Shown: positions 23,301 through 33,029 of the stretch, piece after piece
Numbering within the stretch: position 1 is the first letter of the stretch
Layout of the letters: each line of letters opens with the position of its first letter
Assembly (NCBI GenBank): GCA_907163375.1
Contig: CAJQUW010003042.1
Location: 1-64,000, forward strand
From: Prostheceraeus crozeri
Taxonomy: Eukaryota; Platyhelminthes; Polycladida; Euryleptidae
Length of the DNA stretch: 64,000 bases
Direction of reading: 5' to 3'
The notes under the pieces: generated by a model
What the model was told of the DNA's origin: nothing
Seen by the model: the letters and a program-made list of their open reading frames with translations, nothing else
Databases searched by the model: none
Program-made: the position numbers and the translations under genes

Positions 23301-26300
23301 TCTATGTCTGATATTACTGCCCTAAAAATCCATGATTGAAAAATCCAAGATGCTGCATTATAATTGATCATTGTAGTAAAATTATAATTGATGAAATATA
23401 AAAATGATTTTAACATACTATTTTTAATTATATTGTATTAATTTCAATCATATTTATTTATATTTTAATGATACAATATTCAATGATTACAACTAATTTC
23501 AAAATAGTTTATAAAATTGTCATTATGATAAAATTAACTAATTATAATTGGACTTAATCCTCACCAGGATTCATTCAACATGCAAGATCAAACAGTAACG
23601 GATGCTTTTCGCTGTATTGAAATCATTGAACAACGATATTCTACAGTATAATTTTCGAAATCGCCTACTGTCCTCAGACCATGAATGCAGTTTTATGATA
23701 TTGGTAATGAATGATTCGTTCTCTATGATTGGCTGTGTCGATACCAAGTTTTGCAAGTAGAAGGGCTTGTGGAAAAAATTACATGCAGTAGTAGCAGATA
23801 CCTGTATTATGTTTATTCAATCAAAATATGAATCATGCAAAGTCTACACATCACAGCTTCAAAATTAGAAAGGGTCAAAATTAAACTAAAAAGAGAATCA
23901 TAGCCATAGCATAGCTCCAACATCAATCCGAAAAACGTAATTACTACCGTATATTATTGCTACCGCATCAATTATTTTGTATTAATGCATTACATGAAGT
24001 CCTGTAGCATCATTAGCTGCTGATTAACTAACCCTCTGATTTTCAGATTCTGGAATTGGTGGAAGAGTCAATTTGTTCCGAAGTGTTTGACGTTTTTCTG
24101 CGATATCTTTACTCCAACGAGGTGGAGCTTCATTCTGAGTTAGCTCTTCCATTGCTAATGCTCGCAGATAAGTACGACGTATCATCTCTGCAAGACGTGT
24201 GCGTGCAATATGTTTGGGATGAAGTGTTAACAGAGTAAGCCCTTAATAATTTATTTTCATAATTTGGGATTCATCGATTGTAATGCTTTTTGTCAGGCGA
24301 GGCACATTCGTTCGTCAGCGTTGTCAGCTGGGATTTAGGATTTTCAATCCTGAGATCCCGAATTAGAGCATCTTTGCAAGATTTTGAATCCCAGGATTCG
24401 TTGTCAGGTACCTTTAAGCAGCGAAGGCCTGTCAATCCGTGGTGATGTGTGAAATTTCAACTCACGCAGCTCTAATCATATTCTCAGCGGCGGCCCGTCC
24501 ATATGGGCGCCTGGGGCGCAGCCCTCCTTTCGATAATACACCAAAATTAACATAATTCATCATCAAGCTAAATGAACGCTAACTGAACGGTCAGTGGCTC
24601 AACCTGTCAAATAACCAAGAATGCCCAAACACATCAATCAAAGCACGTTTCAAGTGACTCAGACATCACCGTCCCTATGTCTCGTGGATGGGGCGCACAG
24701 CAAATGCGCCTCGTTTCATACAGGCTTTGCTGATCATACATTTGCATACATCAAATATTTCTGGCTACATCGCACGCTTAAATTGTGCTGAGATGGGGCG
24801 CTCTCACGATGTCCCTCTGGTACAGTTTCGCGCATTCTTATTAGTTGTAACGCTGCAGCGCGTGTTGGGAAGTTAAGCTTACGTCAATTTCATTAAACAA
24901 GTGCAAGCATTGCAGACTGCAGTCGAAACGCATTCGGTCACTATTCATTGGTGTCTCTCGTGTAGATTCAATTGAAATTCAATCAGATTATTTTTCTCTA
25001 GAAAGACTATTTCAGCGTTTCACATAAAGAAAAATTCGTATTAAGAAGTATTGACTCGCTACGGTCACGAATAATCAGGAATCACATTAACGCTTCACAA
25101 AACATTGTCTTTAGCCTTCCGAATTTCAAATGAAAAAGTAGCTCAAAAATTTTGACATATTTTTGCCTTGAAAGCCGATTTAGCTTTAAGAAATTGTGAA
25201 TAATTTGAAATTAAATTGAATGAAAGAACTTTATAATGATTTTTTATTTCAACTACCTGTTGCGAATTCAAACATATTTTCTATTTTTGCTTGATTGAGA
25301 GTCCTTTTTACAAAAATAATTCTTTATTATTAAGGGATTGCAGTTAGCAAATGGAACAATTCAATTTTGTCATGTCATAATTAAACAGTTTCATATAAGT
25401 CTAGGCTTACATGTATAACTAATAGTAATTGTAGTATGTATAGATAGCTGCAAATGAGACCACATTAGCTTATGAGCTTAAATAATAAAGTTTGGACTGC
25501 GCCCCACTTGAGATGAACTGCACGAGCCGCCACTGCATATTCTAAATAATCTCTTCAGAGTAGCATCTTAATTTTCGAAATGTTTTACTTTTGTTCTATT
25601 TCGCTTAAATTCCGCACAATCTAAGAAATGTTATTTTCCTGAATTTCAGGATGAATGAGAAGGATATCTTTCATGTCTGGTTTCAATACAGTCTCAAAGC
25701 TGGTCACGACAAATTACTTCATCGATGTGTTCGGGCATTAGCTGAATGCATGCAGGATATTATCCACTCTGAAAATTGGTCAGATGAGTTCTCCAAATTA
25801 GAATCTGATCAGCTCATCACATTACTGAAGTCGAATGACCTGAAAGTGAAGGAAGAAATGGACTTATGGACTGCTGTCATCAAATGGTTGCACAGATTCC
25901 CTGAGCGTATTTCTCAATCATCAGATCTTCTTGCAGAAATAGTGAAATATATTCATTTCCCGATGATGACGCCGGCGCAGCTGACAGAGATAGAGGCGGA
26001 CTCATTCGTACGGCAGGTAAGCAAAAACATGTGTGATGTGAAATACTCCCTCTTCACCGAGATCCATACAATTGGAATCAATTAGTACTTCCAAAAGACC
26101 AATCTCGGGACGAATTTTTAAAATAGTTGCGAGCTTCCGAGCGCTTCGCTCGTCTTTAGGCAGGCTGAGATAAGAGTGAAATCAGAGGGCAGCGCCATTC
26201 ACTTTCAGTTATTGATGTCGAGCAAAACTGGAGGAGGAGAATCATCAAAGAAGGCCTGCACATTATGACCAATGAAACATTCAATCGTGATAAGGGACAT

Positions 26301-27804
26301 TTGATGGATCAAAGATGGCAGTCTAACCTACAGTGACTACATCATCAGTATTAAACTTTCTTGCTTCCGTAAATTTTTCTTATTTCTCACTTTATTCAAA
26401 TGCTACTATTCACTTTGATAGTAGTATATAACATATACTTTTTGTATAGAGCACTTGAGTAATGTCTTTGTGTCAACTATTGCATCAGCATGTAGTCGAA
26501 ATGAATTTTGCCCTTGGTGATGTGAATGAATGGCGCTGCCCTCTGATTTCACTTTTACCTTTGATTTGATTTCAGTGCAGCGAGTTGACGAGCTTCAAAT
26601 TTGTGTAGAATGAAATTGAAAATATCACTTTTTTTGAGATCAATCTATGTCGATTATTGCATAATTGCTGGCTTATTATCTGATAAATTGTTAAAATTTT
26701 ATTCTAAATAATTGTTATCTCGATATTACTTAATTTATCAAGCAAACATGTATCATTTCTGAACATTTCGTATATTTATTTCAAAACTTACGAAGGCATT
26801 TTAATGAAAATTGTCAAGGGGAAAGAGTGTCTAAAATTGTGTGACAGTCACGGCCTCGAGCATTGCTCAGAACGCTGCCAATTTGAACTAGGACAATATC
26901 ATTTCTGTTGATTTACGTGATGATATTGCGTAATTTTCAAATCAAAAATGTATTTAATACACTTCTGACAAAACCTCGAACATCGCTCAGAACGCTGCCA
27001 TTTTGAGCTATGAAATATTCATTTCTGTGGGAAGTGATATTGATTCCAGGCAAAATGCGTTCAATTCACTCCTGGTAAATGCATTAACTGCTTAAAACTC
27101 ATTACAACTATCCATTAATCTCCACAGACTTTGTAATGGCTTTGTCCACCTTTTTTGTGTAAAAATAATCAATTTGTCAATCTTTTACCGACTGCTCAAG
27201 TCTATAAAGTACAGAAATTCATCTGCTCATGCTCTCTGGTGTTACTCATCTACAAGAATCTTCCTTCCAGCACCAGCTGATCGTGGAGCCATATATCCGC
27301 CTGGCCTACAAGTACCACGCACTGCCGTTGTCGGTACGCCTCACGAATCAGGACTATCTCTCCGAGGCTGGTTGTCAAATTCTAGTGCGATCATATTCTG
27401 AAGTTCGATGGGAGAGGCGTCTCATTGTTTCCCAGTTCTCAGCACTGGCCCCAGGAACACAGGTGACTTATCGCTTCAATACGAAGGCTTGTGCTGTTCC
27501 TCCTTCATTCTGGGACTGGGAGCTGAAACTTCTTCCTCGTGGAACTCCTCAACATCCGAGTGACAGCCGTTGTCAGCTGATCGGTGTCTCTGTTCTGTTA
27601 GACTCTCAATCGCGTGCCATCGAATATCTCCTGGCTCTTGTGAAACAGTCGCGAGTGATTGAATCGGTCAGTGGTCGTCGAACTGTTAATCGAAGCAAGC
27701 CAATCATCGACATGGACTTCTCAAGAATCGCACCAATCATCGAAGAGAACGTGGAAAATGATTGTCTATCTTTTCAACTGATGATTCGTCCGGCAGCGGA
27801 ATAG
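17116..27804 (+). CDS. BTB-BACK protein, BTBD17/LGALS3BP-like (4 exons)
   Basis: Exons 17116-17328, 24047-24234, 25650-26016 and 27271-27804 join in phase (0, 2, 0) to 433 codons plus stop, each bounded by AG and GTAAG. Residues about 27-130 form a BTB/POZ domain (LSDVNLIVGGKSYHAHKLVL, then FLRYLYSNEVELHS and LADKYDVSSL). Residues about 145-250 form a BACK-like helical region. The C-terminal part starts with RLAYKYHALPLSVR and ends FQLMIRPA, resembling the C-terminal domain of BTBD17 and galectin-3-binding protein. Vertebrate members carry a signal peptide. None is visible here, but an acceptor ten bases before the ATG (TTTTGCAG|AAGC) leaves room for an upstream exon. Its function in this organism is unknown; BTB domains usually mediate dimerisation or cullin-3 binding. 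Other BTB-BACK families are less likely because there is no PHR or kelch part. Confidence 0.75.
17807..19003 (-). CDS. Crypton-type tyrosine recombinase, apparently intact
   Basis: A 398-residue uninterrupted ORF antisense within intron 1 of the BTB gene. Residues 1-105 look like an alpha-helical core-binding domain. The catalytic domain shows HFGFRGREW (Arg155), NHSIRPT (His274, Arg277), VTGHKVNSSIDLYDK (His300, Tyr309). All residues of the tyrosine-recombinase set R, H-x-x-R, H and Y are therefore present. This layout belongs to eukaryotic Cryptons, whose single protein catalyses excision and integration by a phosphotyrosine intermediate. Related domesticated domains (DUF3504) occur in ZMYM2, QRICH1 and KIAA1958. 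The lack of stops suggests recent insertion or selection. Element ends cannot be set because Cryptons lack terminal inverted repeats. Confidence 0.85.
   Translation of the reverse strand: MTKSRISMLCRKTYIKLLKNFLNEQKLPNNIETIPVRFIEPYLRLFFTKIRKKDNDHYAVSSLVCMRAAFHRYLLEKRDIEILDIRIFYKLDKTYKAAIDSSLKNKEARTSEGGSGYPPIDKKDMELLDDYFNRTTPKRLQDEVFYKVVYHFGFRGREWVRSLQKSSLKVCSHGNEYFVDLVHPIKEKNVKVGNSNSVRQIIMTETTNEDKFTVAAVRLYLSKLPGENLFPKPKLIWTTNSWYCQKEPLGKDKLMGMMKAISQRAMLNSIYTNHSIRPTVVTTLREKGFSREACMAVTGHKVNSSIDLYDKRTEKMSFSEKKRISNALSEGMTEAWELDRIESGKGAEICPRNEPSASLALDVTYTERYETHIFAGPTTKKMKINADGERNIVTITFE
19200..20380 (+). pseudogene. degenerate DUF3504/Crypton-related recombinase gene
   Basis: Readable in three pieces. 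About 19260-19370 encodes IPKSTLSKSRWAMKLFNDWL with a stop. The main frame 19536-20117 includes FNDVEFIEGRKTLNSQM, SKDDEDLLW, YFFGLHFSLRAAEEQWDL and RCPINLYKKYLEHRP. A shifted frame to 20380 includes SNASLRRTARNGLLSSG. The order matches DUF3504 proteins (KIAA1958 and ZMYM-like), which descend from Crypton recombinases. The catalytic H-x-x-R has become A-x-x-R, and no GH or Tyr motif follows. At least two frameshifts or stops break it. It is divergent to, and about 200-500 bp from, the intact Crypton gene, but belongs to a different subfamily. Confidence 0.75.
20495..22364. mobile_element. piggyBac element with TTAA target duplication
   Basis: TTAA at 20491-20494 is followed by CGGTTGTCCTAC. 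The other end is GTAGGACAACCG followed by TTAA at 22365-22368. The 12-bp terminal repeats are exact, and TTAA on both sides is the piggyBac signature. Inside each end is a palindrome of type ACGGGTATA...ACCCG (about 20538 and 22331), probably a subterminal binding site. The 1,870-bp body holds a decayed minus-strand piggyBac transposase, so the copy is dead. It sits in intron 1 of the BTB gene. Confidence 0.88.
21340..21700 (-). pseudogene. piggyBac transposase fragment
   Basis: The minus strand reads LTVDEQLLEFHRRVRFQQYI, then SSKPGKFEIKFLRLC, then FYILDGIVYIG. After a stop, GRQLAADNWHTSMELVDAL follows in another frame. These match the DDE domain of piggyBac/PGBD transposases: the VDEQ acidic residue, the FRQYIPSKP-K-GIK block, and the DN-FTS block containing the second aspartate. 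Stops and shifts before and after show inactivation. Its position between TTAA-flanked ends fits one element. Confidence 0.85.
22386..22407. repeat. 22-bp perfect palindrome
   Basis: The half-site is AGTACTTTCTA. A further AGTACTTTCTA lies at about 22447. The palindrome starts 18 bp outside the piggyBac right-hand TTAA, in intron 1. No function is evident. Confidence 0.6.
22810..22865. repeat. tandem duplication of a 28-bp unit
   Basis: Two identical 28-bp units, each starting AAGGAAATACAACGC and ending TTAGACTT, lie end to end within intron 1. The rest of the intron to 24046 is AT-rich and shows no gene. Confidence 0.9.
24047..24234 (+). CDS. BTB gene exon 2 (second half of BTB domain)
   Basis: Follows acceptor TGATTTTCAG and ends at GA|GTAAGC in phase 2. 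Encodes ILELVEESICSEVFDVFLRY and onward to VWDEVLTE. It completes the BTB fold with the conserved LADKYDV helix. Confidence 0.8.
24485..25535. mobile_element. hAT element with perfect 8-bp target duplication
   Basis: The left end starts CAGCGGCGGCCCGTCC and the reverse complement of the right end CAGTGGCGGCTCGTGC. Both continue to GGGGCGCAG. The octamer CATATTCT lies on each side (24477-24484 and 25536-25543), a perfect hAT target duplication. The termini resemble hAT elements whose transposases carry a TTF-type zinc finger. The 1,051-bp body has no readable transposase. It occupies most of intron 2 of the BTB gene, which would otherwise be about 0.36 kb. Confidence 0.92.
25650..26016 (+). 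CDS. BTB gene exon 3 (BACK-like region)
   Basis: Acceptor GAATTTCAG|G supplies the third base of a split Glu codon. The exon then encodes MNEKDIFHVWFQYSLKAGHD and onward to EADSFVRQ, ending CAG|GTAAGC in phase 0. The helical pattern with LITLLKSNDLKVKEE and WTAVIKWL is typical of BACK domains following BTB. Confidence 0.8.
26176..26552. mobile_element. small inverted-repeat MITE in intron 3
   Basis: A 26-bp segment starting GTGAAATCAGAGGGCAGCGC at 26176-26201 recurs as an exact reverse complement at 26527-26552. Weaker pairing may extend outward to about 26130 and 26600, where CGAGCTTCC faces GACGAGCTTC. No target duplication could be fixed and there is no coding sequence. Confidence 0.6.
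26854..27050. repeat. diverged tandem duplication, ~120-bp period
   Basis: CCTCGAGCATTGCTCAGAAC at 26854 and CCTCGAACATCGCTCAGAAC at 26974 begin two similar stretches. Each continues with GCTGCCA, TTTGA-CTA and a CATTTCTGT segment. Located in intron 3, non-coding. Confidence 0.7.
27271..27804 (+). CDS. BTB gene exon 4 (C-terminal domain and stop)
   Basis: Acceptor TCTTCCTTCCAG|CAC. Encodes 177 residues starting HQLIVEPYIRLAYKYHALPL and ending with TAG at 27802-27804. The opening RLAYKYHALPLS and closing SFQLMIRPA fit the conserved C-terminal part of the LGALS3BP/BTBD17 family. No canonical AATAAA is seen immediately downstream, so the polyadenylation site is undetermined. Confidence 0.8.
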   Translation, partial: HQLIVEPYIRLAYKYHALPLSVRLTNQDYLSEAGCQILVRSYSEVRWERRLIVSQFSALAPGTQVTYRFNTKACAVPPSFWDWELKLLPRGTPQHPSDSRCQLIGVSVLLDSQSRAIEYLLALVKQSRVIESVSGRRTVNRSKPIIDMDFSRIAPIIEENVENDCLSFQLMIRPAAE

Positions 27805-28369
27805 ATCGCCGTTTTTGAATATTCACTGGACGATTGTATTATCTTTTCTTAGTGATTTGTAGATTAGATAACCTCCTAGTAGTTAAACCGTGTTTTTCAT
27901 TGATAATAGTCTTTTGACAAACCACTTTCGTATCCAGTAAAAATTCTATATAACATGTCAACATGTCAAATAATTCACGTGAATTCTACCCGACTTGTGT
28001 CAATTACCCATCAAATGTAATTGATTGCAATTACAAACTACTCCGTTTTCTTGAATCACATTTCACCTACTTTGTAATTGCACCTTGTGCCCATCCATGT
28101 ATGTTAACTCATTATCGATCAGGAGAATACAGTAATCTAAACGCCGAGCTAGCTGAATTAAAGCAATTGCAATTACTTCTCAGTAGTGATGCAAATGGAA
28201 CATTTTCCACTTTTGGAAAATTTTGAAATCTTTTCGTTGAATGATGTTTTAACCTTAAATCATTGTTTTGCAGACGTTTGAAAAGACTATGTAATATTCA
28301 AAGACCGAAAACTTCCCTATCCCTGCATGTTAACTTACTTGGTACCATAACTGAACCTTTTTAATGTCT
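27805..28369. other. 3' flank of the BTB gene
   Basis: Probably contains the 3' UTR. Several CAATTACAA-like motifs occur between 27990 and 28180. No gene or element end is recognisable. Confidence 0.4.
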
Positions 28370-28551
28370 ATTTCAGATCTCTCCAAATGAAGTTTAGACA
28401 TTAGATGAATTTCAGATTTCTCTAATTGACTTTCAGATATTTGTCAGAAACATAACTTTGAAAGGAACAATCTAAATCATGTTACATGCAACAATTCATT
28501 TCAAAAGCTGAAGTACATGATAATTAAATAAGGTACACATAATAACTAGAC

Positions 28552-29454
28552 TCAAATTAATTTACATTTGAAAAAAGCACCATCATGGTTAACTTGCTTA
28601 TTCAAAGTGGGGTTGAGTTTTTTTATGTACATGGCTTCCAAAATATTTAGGTCATAAGTGTTGGGAGCTTGAGATAGAATTTTGAAATTGTCAACTTTAC
28701 AGCTGCAACTGCAATTCAACCTATGGTCAGAAATGGCGGACATTTTTTCTCGATGTTCTTTTATTCTTAAGTTTAAGTGTCTTGTAGTTCTACCTATGTA
28801 GGTAGTGCGAGGGTCCACCTCACAAGCGAATTGGTAAATGACATTAGACCTAAGAACTTTGGGAGTATGATCTTTGTTGGAGAAACCACTTTTTAGTTTA
28901 TTGCATGTGAAAACCCAACGGATAGGAAATTCTTTATCTATTCTACGGAATAGTGATTGTAGTTTCTTTTTGAAATAAACCGATTGAATGCCAAAAAATG
29001 GAATTTTGATAGTATGGAGGTATTTGGATTCATCTTTTTCTTTTGGAGCACAGAATCTTTTGTCCAGATACTGTTTGACCACTTTTTGTATAAAGTACAA
29101 CGGATATCCGTTGCTTTGAAAAATTTTGGTCAATTTCCCTATTTCATCATGGAAAGTTTGCCATGACGAGCAGACGATGTAGGCTCTGTTGATCAGAGTG
29201 CTTAAAACAGAAATTTTCCATTGCATGGGGCATATGGCTCTGAAATTCAAGGTTAGACCGGTGTACGTGGGTTTTCTGTACACCGTAGTAGTTAGCGTGT
29301 TGGATGAAACATCCAGGTCAATATCTAGAAAAGGTAGCACTTTACCTCCTACCTCTGTGGTGAATTTCATATTACTATGCCACTTGTTAATATAGTTGAA
29401 GAAGGATAAGTGGTCATCATCTTCAAAGATAGCCAAGATGTCATCTACATATCT
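28552..29454 (-). pseudogene. Penelope-like RT C-terminus plus GIY-YIG (left arm)
   Basis: Reads from the palindrome centre outward. YVDDILAIFEDDD is RT motif C with the catalytic Asp pair. Then follow GKVLPFLDIDLDV, a thumb region, CEVDPRTTYIGRTTRHLNLR and IKEHREK (the GIY-YIG endonuclease, with the expected Arg and EH), and ILEAMYIKKLNPTLN with the terminal Glu and Asn. The frame is open to the stop at 28552. The fingers and most of the palm are missing, so the copy is 5'-truncated and cannot be autonomous. Two intact stretches of similar age at one locus imply a recent event. Confidence 0.85.
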
Positions 29455-29469
29455 GATATGTATATATCC

Positions 29470-30372
29470 AGATATGTAGATGACATCTTGGCTATCTTTG
29501 AAGATGATGACCACTTATCCTTCTTCAACTATATTAACAAGTGGCATAGTAATATGAAATTCACCACAGAGGTAGGAGGTAAAGTGCTACCTTTTCTAGA
29601 TATTGACCTGGATGTTTCATCCAACACGCTAACTACTACGGTGTACAGAAAACCCACGTACACCGGTCTAACCTTGAATTTCAGAGCCATATGCCCCATG
29701 CAATGGAAAATTTCTGTTTTAAGCACTCTGATCAACAGAGCCTACATCGTCTGCTCGTCATGGCAAACTTTCCATGATGAAATAGGGAAATTGACCAAAA
29801 TTTTTCAAAGCAACGGATATCCGTTGTACTTTATACAAAAAGTGGTCAAACAGTATCTGGACAAAAGATTCTGTGCTCCAAAAGAAAAAGATGAATCCAA
29901 ATACCTCCATACTATCAAAATTCCATTTTTTGGCATTCAATCGGTTTATTTCAAAAAGAAACTACAATCACTATTCCGTAGAATAGATAAAGAATTTCCT
30001 ATCCGTTGGGTTTTCACATGCAATAAACTAAAAAGTGGTTTCTCCAACAAAGATCATACTCCCAAAGTTCTTAGGTCTAATGTCATTTACCAATTCGCTT
30101 GTGAGGTGGACCCTCGCACTACCTACATAGGTAGAACTACAAGACACTTAAACTTAAGAATAAAAGAACATCGAGAAAAAATGTCCGCCATTTCTGACCA
30201 TAGGTTGAATTGCGGTTGCAGCTGTAAAGTTGACAATTTCAAAATTCTATCTCAAGCTCCCAACACTTATGACCTAAATATTTTGGAAGCCATGTACATA
30301 AAAAAACTCAACCCCACTTTGAATAAGCAAGTTAACCATGATGGTGCTTTTTTCAAATGTAAATTAATTTGA
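29470..30372 (+). pseudogene. Penelope-like RT C-terminus plus GIY-YIG (right arm)
   Basis: Mirror copy of the left arm: the same order of YVDD, FLDIDLD, TYIGRTTRHLNLR, IKEHRE and LNPTLN, ending with TGA at 30370-30372. It differs from the left copy by a Gly for Ser in the cysteine-rich segment N-x-(S/G)-C-S-C-K before KVDNF. As in the left arm, sequence 5' of motif C is absent, so both copies end at the same internal point. Penelope-like elements pair such an RT with a C-terminal GIY-YIG nuclease that nicks target DNA. Confidence 0.85.
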
Positions 30373-30602
30373 GTCTAGTTATTATGTGTACCTTATTTAA
30401 TTATCATGTACTTCAGCTTTTGAAATGAATTGTTGCATGTAACATGATTTAGATTGTTCCTATCATTGTATTCACCTCCTTTAGCTTAATAACTTTGAAA
30501 AGATCTTAGATTCAATTGGAGAATCTTAAATTCATCTGTAAATGTCTGAAATTCATTTGGAACTATCTGAAATCGATGTGGAACTATCTGAAATAGAAAC
30601 GG

Positions 30603-32169
30603 AAGATGTGTATTTTGTCCTCAACAAAGACATCGGACAATTCGCCAGAAGATAGAAGTTATCATAGATATTCTTTTACTCATCACAGATTATCTTTAGT
30701 TTCCAAATATCTCACGAGTAGCTATACAGTCTTCATATGGTCGCACATGTATAATGCTGCATGGACTGTGTGCTATTATGCTTCAAATGTTCATCAACAC
30801 ATGGAAAATGTGCATCACTGTAATTAACGCTGCATAATAAGGTTTGACTTTTAAGCTATAAACAAACTCCAAAACTAAGTACATGATTCATTTTTCTACA
30901 GATTTTCCTCATTGCATGAAAATATATCCGTATTAAGATACACACTGTCACAAACGGTGTCCGTGTGATTTATAATGCTAACACACTAGAACAAGCCACT
31001 GGCGGCAATGCTGAAAAATCCGCGGACGGGATTAGCATTGCTATGATCGTTTGAATCGAAATAATGATGAAATCAAGAGTTTTAGACCAATTCTATTGGC
31101 AAAGACGTCTATTGGTGTGCATCTGCCTCGGCTATAAACGCACAAATTATATCACAAAAATTCAAAATTTTCCATTTTTTCACGATCGTTTGAATCGAGA
31201 TAATGATGAAATCAAGAGTTTTAGACCAATTCTATTTTATTCCATCGGCTGTGGTAGTATAAACACACAAATTATGGGACATAGTCTTATCATAAATATT
31301 TTTCCACAATAATATTACGGAAAAAAGTTTTATCACTACTTCTCAGATACATGGCCAAAAGTGTAACTGATTACAATTACAAATTACAACAGTTGTAGTT
31401 GCAATTACAATTATAACACAAATCAAAATAATTTCCTCATCATACGAGATCACGAAACAAAAATGCAATCGATAGCGGAAGTTGCAGGACTCCCTTTAAG
31501 TCGAAATCCTTTTTCTCTTAGAAATTCTTGGATCTATTTCTAGTCATGCGCCATGTGAAAATGCTGCTATTGGATAATCGTGACCTACCCTGAATATAGC
31601 GAGAAGTTCTGCTGTTCGTTCAAATTCATTATCTCCGTTTGCACGAGGCCTTGCATGTGGCTATCTCTTCAAGCGTCAAACTCATGCACAAAAAGCAATT
31701 TTCAGTCGGAATGGGTGCGGTTCATTTGCATCATTATGCCAGTACTTGTACATAATTCTTTAATTAAAGCATAATGCTCAGAATAAATGTCAAGACACAC
31801 TACTGACATGAAAATTAAGTAATAAAGGGAGCCAACGTCAAGTTGAGGAGAGAAGAAAAGGTAAGTGAAGATGTTAGACAATACACCGCCTTTCGCTGAA
31901 TTAATCGCTTCTTTGCCTCAAACCTGACATTCCATCTGCTACCCTCAAATGTTCCAGGTTAATCATCGAGTCCTTAGATCTCTCCTCATCTATCTTGGGT
32001 ATTGCTCTCTGATAATCTTTCTTCCTCTCCTCAATTGCAAGTCCAGTTTCGGATTGCGGTATGAGGCACATATGTATAATAGATAATTATATATTACACA
32101 ACCGGAAATTGCTCGGATTCTGTGGTCGTCATTAGATCAGCTATCCACCAGTTATTGAAGATGTAAAAT
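30603..32169. other. intergenic stretch between the two palindromes
   Basis: Apart from the tandem repeat listed at 31045-31280, nothing is recognisable. The 31370-31430 region is rich in CAATTACAA-like motifs. Confidence 0.4.
31045..31280. repeat. tandem duplication, 139-bp period
   Basis: GATCGTTTGAATCGA starts at 31045 and again at 31184. Each time it is followed by ATAATGATGAAATCAAGAG and TTTTAGACCAATTCTATT with one difference, then by a less similar segment ending ACACAAATTAT. One full and one partial unit; non-coding. Confidence 0.85.
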
Positions 32170-32459
32170 AGTCTTTTATTCAGCGGAGATAGAAGTATGG
32201 GTGACCTTTCACAAAATAATGTGCAGCCGATGCCGACTACAAATCAGCGCGGTGGTTGTCAACTTCTAGTTAGTTCCTCTGCAGGTCAGGCACAATCAAA
32301 GAAAAACATACGTAAATTCAGTGGGATGCAGAGTGAAGCTTTTTGTTAAAATGAACTTTTCTATGTTTTCTCGGATTAAGTGAAAGTCTAAGAGTCATAA
32401 TGTTTGACATGGAATGTCTTCAGGTCATTTCGTGTCATGTTCGGGAACATAGAAATGTC

Positions 32460-33018
32460 ATTCACTATTATCATTCAAGATATCATACATCTTTGATTTA
32501 TAGTCTTCAGTGTTAACAATGGCCAGACCATTACCTTTGTCATACTAGCATATACGTATGTCTTTACGCTTAGCCAGTTTACTTAGAATTTCGTGTATTC
32601 TTTTATTTTTCTGTTCATTACAAACTTTTTTGCCATCTTTAATAAAATTAGTTACTAAGTTCTGTATTTCTTGTTTAATAGTTGGGGTCAAATCAAATTG
32701 ATCATTATTTTTCATGTTTACAGCTATTGATTTTTCCACTTCGTATTTTAGTTTATCACTATCTAGATTCTTAGGGATAGATAATGCTATGTTTCAAACC
32801 ATACCTTAAGAGCTCGTTCTCCTCTAAGGTTAGTTGATAATTACTAAGGTTGACTATGGCATCCGGTACATTCGTTCAATTCGAGAACCAAAGTCTTTTA
32901 AGTTTATCATTCTGCCTAACTTCAACAGTTTTGATTTTATTTTTTACAGATTTTACTACAAGTAGTTTCAGCAGAACAAAACGAAACCAAGGAAGAAAAC
33001 TATCTATCCTCTGCGTCA
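32460..33018 (-). pseudogene. Penelope-like N-terminal region (left arm)
   Basis: The minus frame includes a lysine-rich segment (TPTIKQEIQNLVTNFI, NEQKNKRIHEILSK, KRKDIRI), then a stop where the right arm has SHDKGNGLAIVN, then EDYKSKMYDILNDNSE after the junction. The order NLSN-LT, charged helix, D-KG-G--IVN, DY--K matches the N-terminal part of Penelope-like ORFs upstream of the RT fingers. Stops show it is inactive. Confidence 0.7.
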
Positions 33019-33029
33019 AGATAGTGTTA

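Larger units (their letters stand above)
28370..30602. repeat. near-perfect palindrome of Penelope-like sequence
   Basis: Positions x and 58924-x are complementary from 28464 to 29455 against 29469 to 30460, leaving a 13-nt loop at 29456-29468. Arms are about 992 bp. I could see one clear mismatch, which changes Ser to Gly. Both arms encode the same Penelope-like C-terminal RT/GIY-YIG segment reading outward from the centre. Outside the near-identical core, 28370-28463 and about 30475-30602 are also inverted relatives but clearly diverged, built of short repeats around TCTGAAATTCAT. It may be two retroelement copies inserted head to head, an inverted duplication, or an assembly fold-back artefact. 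Confidence 0.95.

Noticed and set aside
24688..24876. 62-codon frame within the intron-2 hAT element
   Set aside because: Too short, with no transposase motif; treated as non-coding element sequence.
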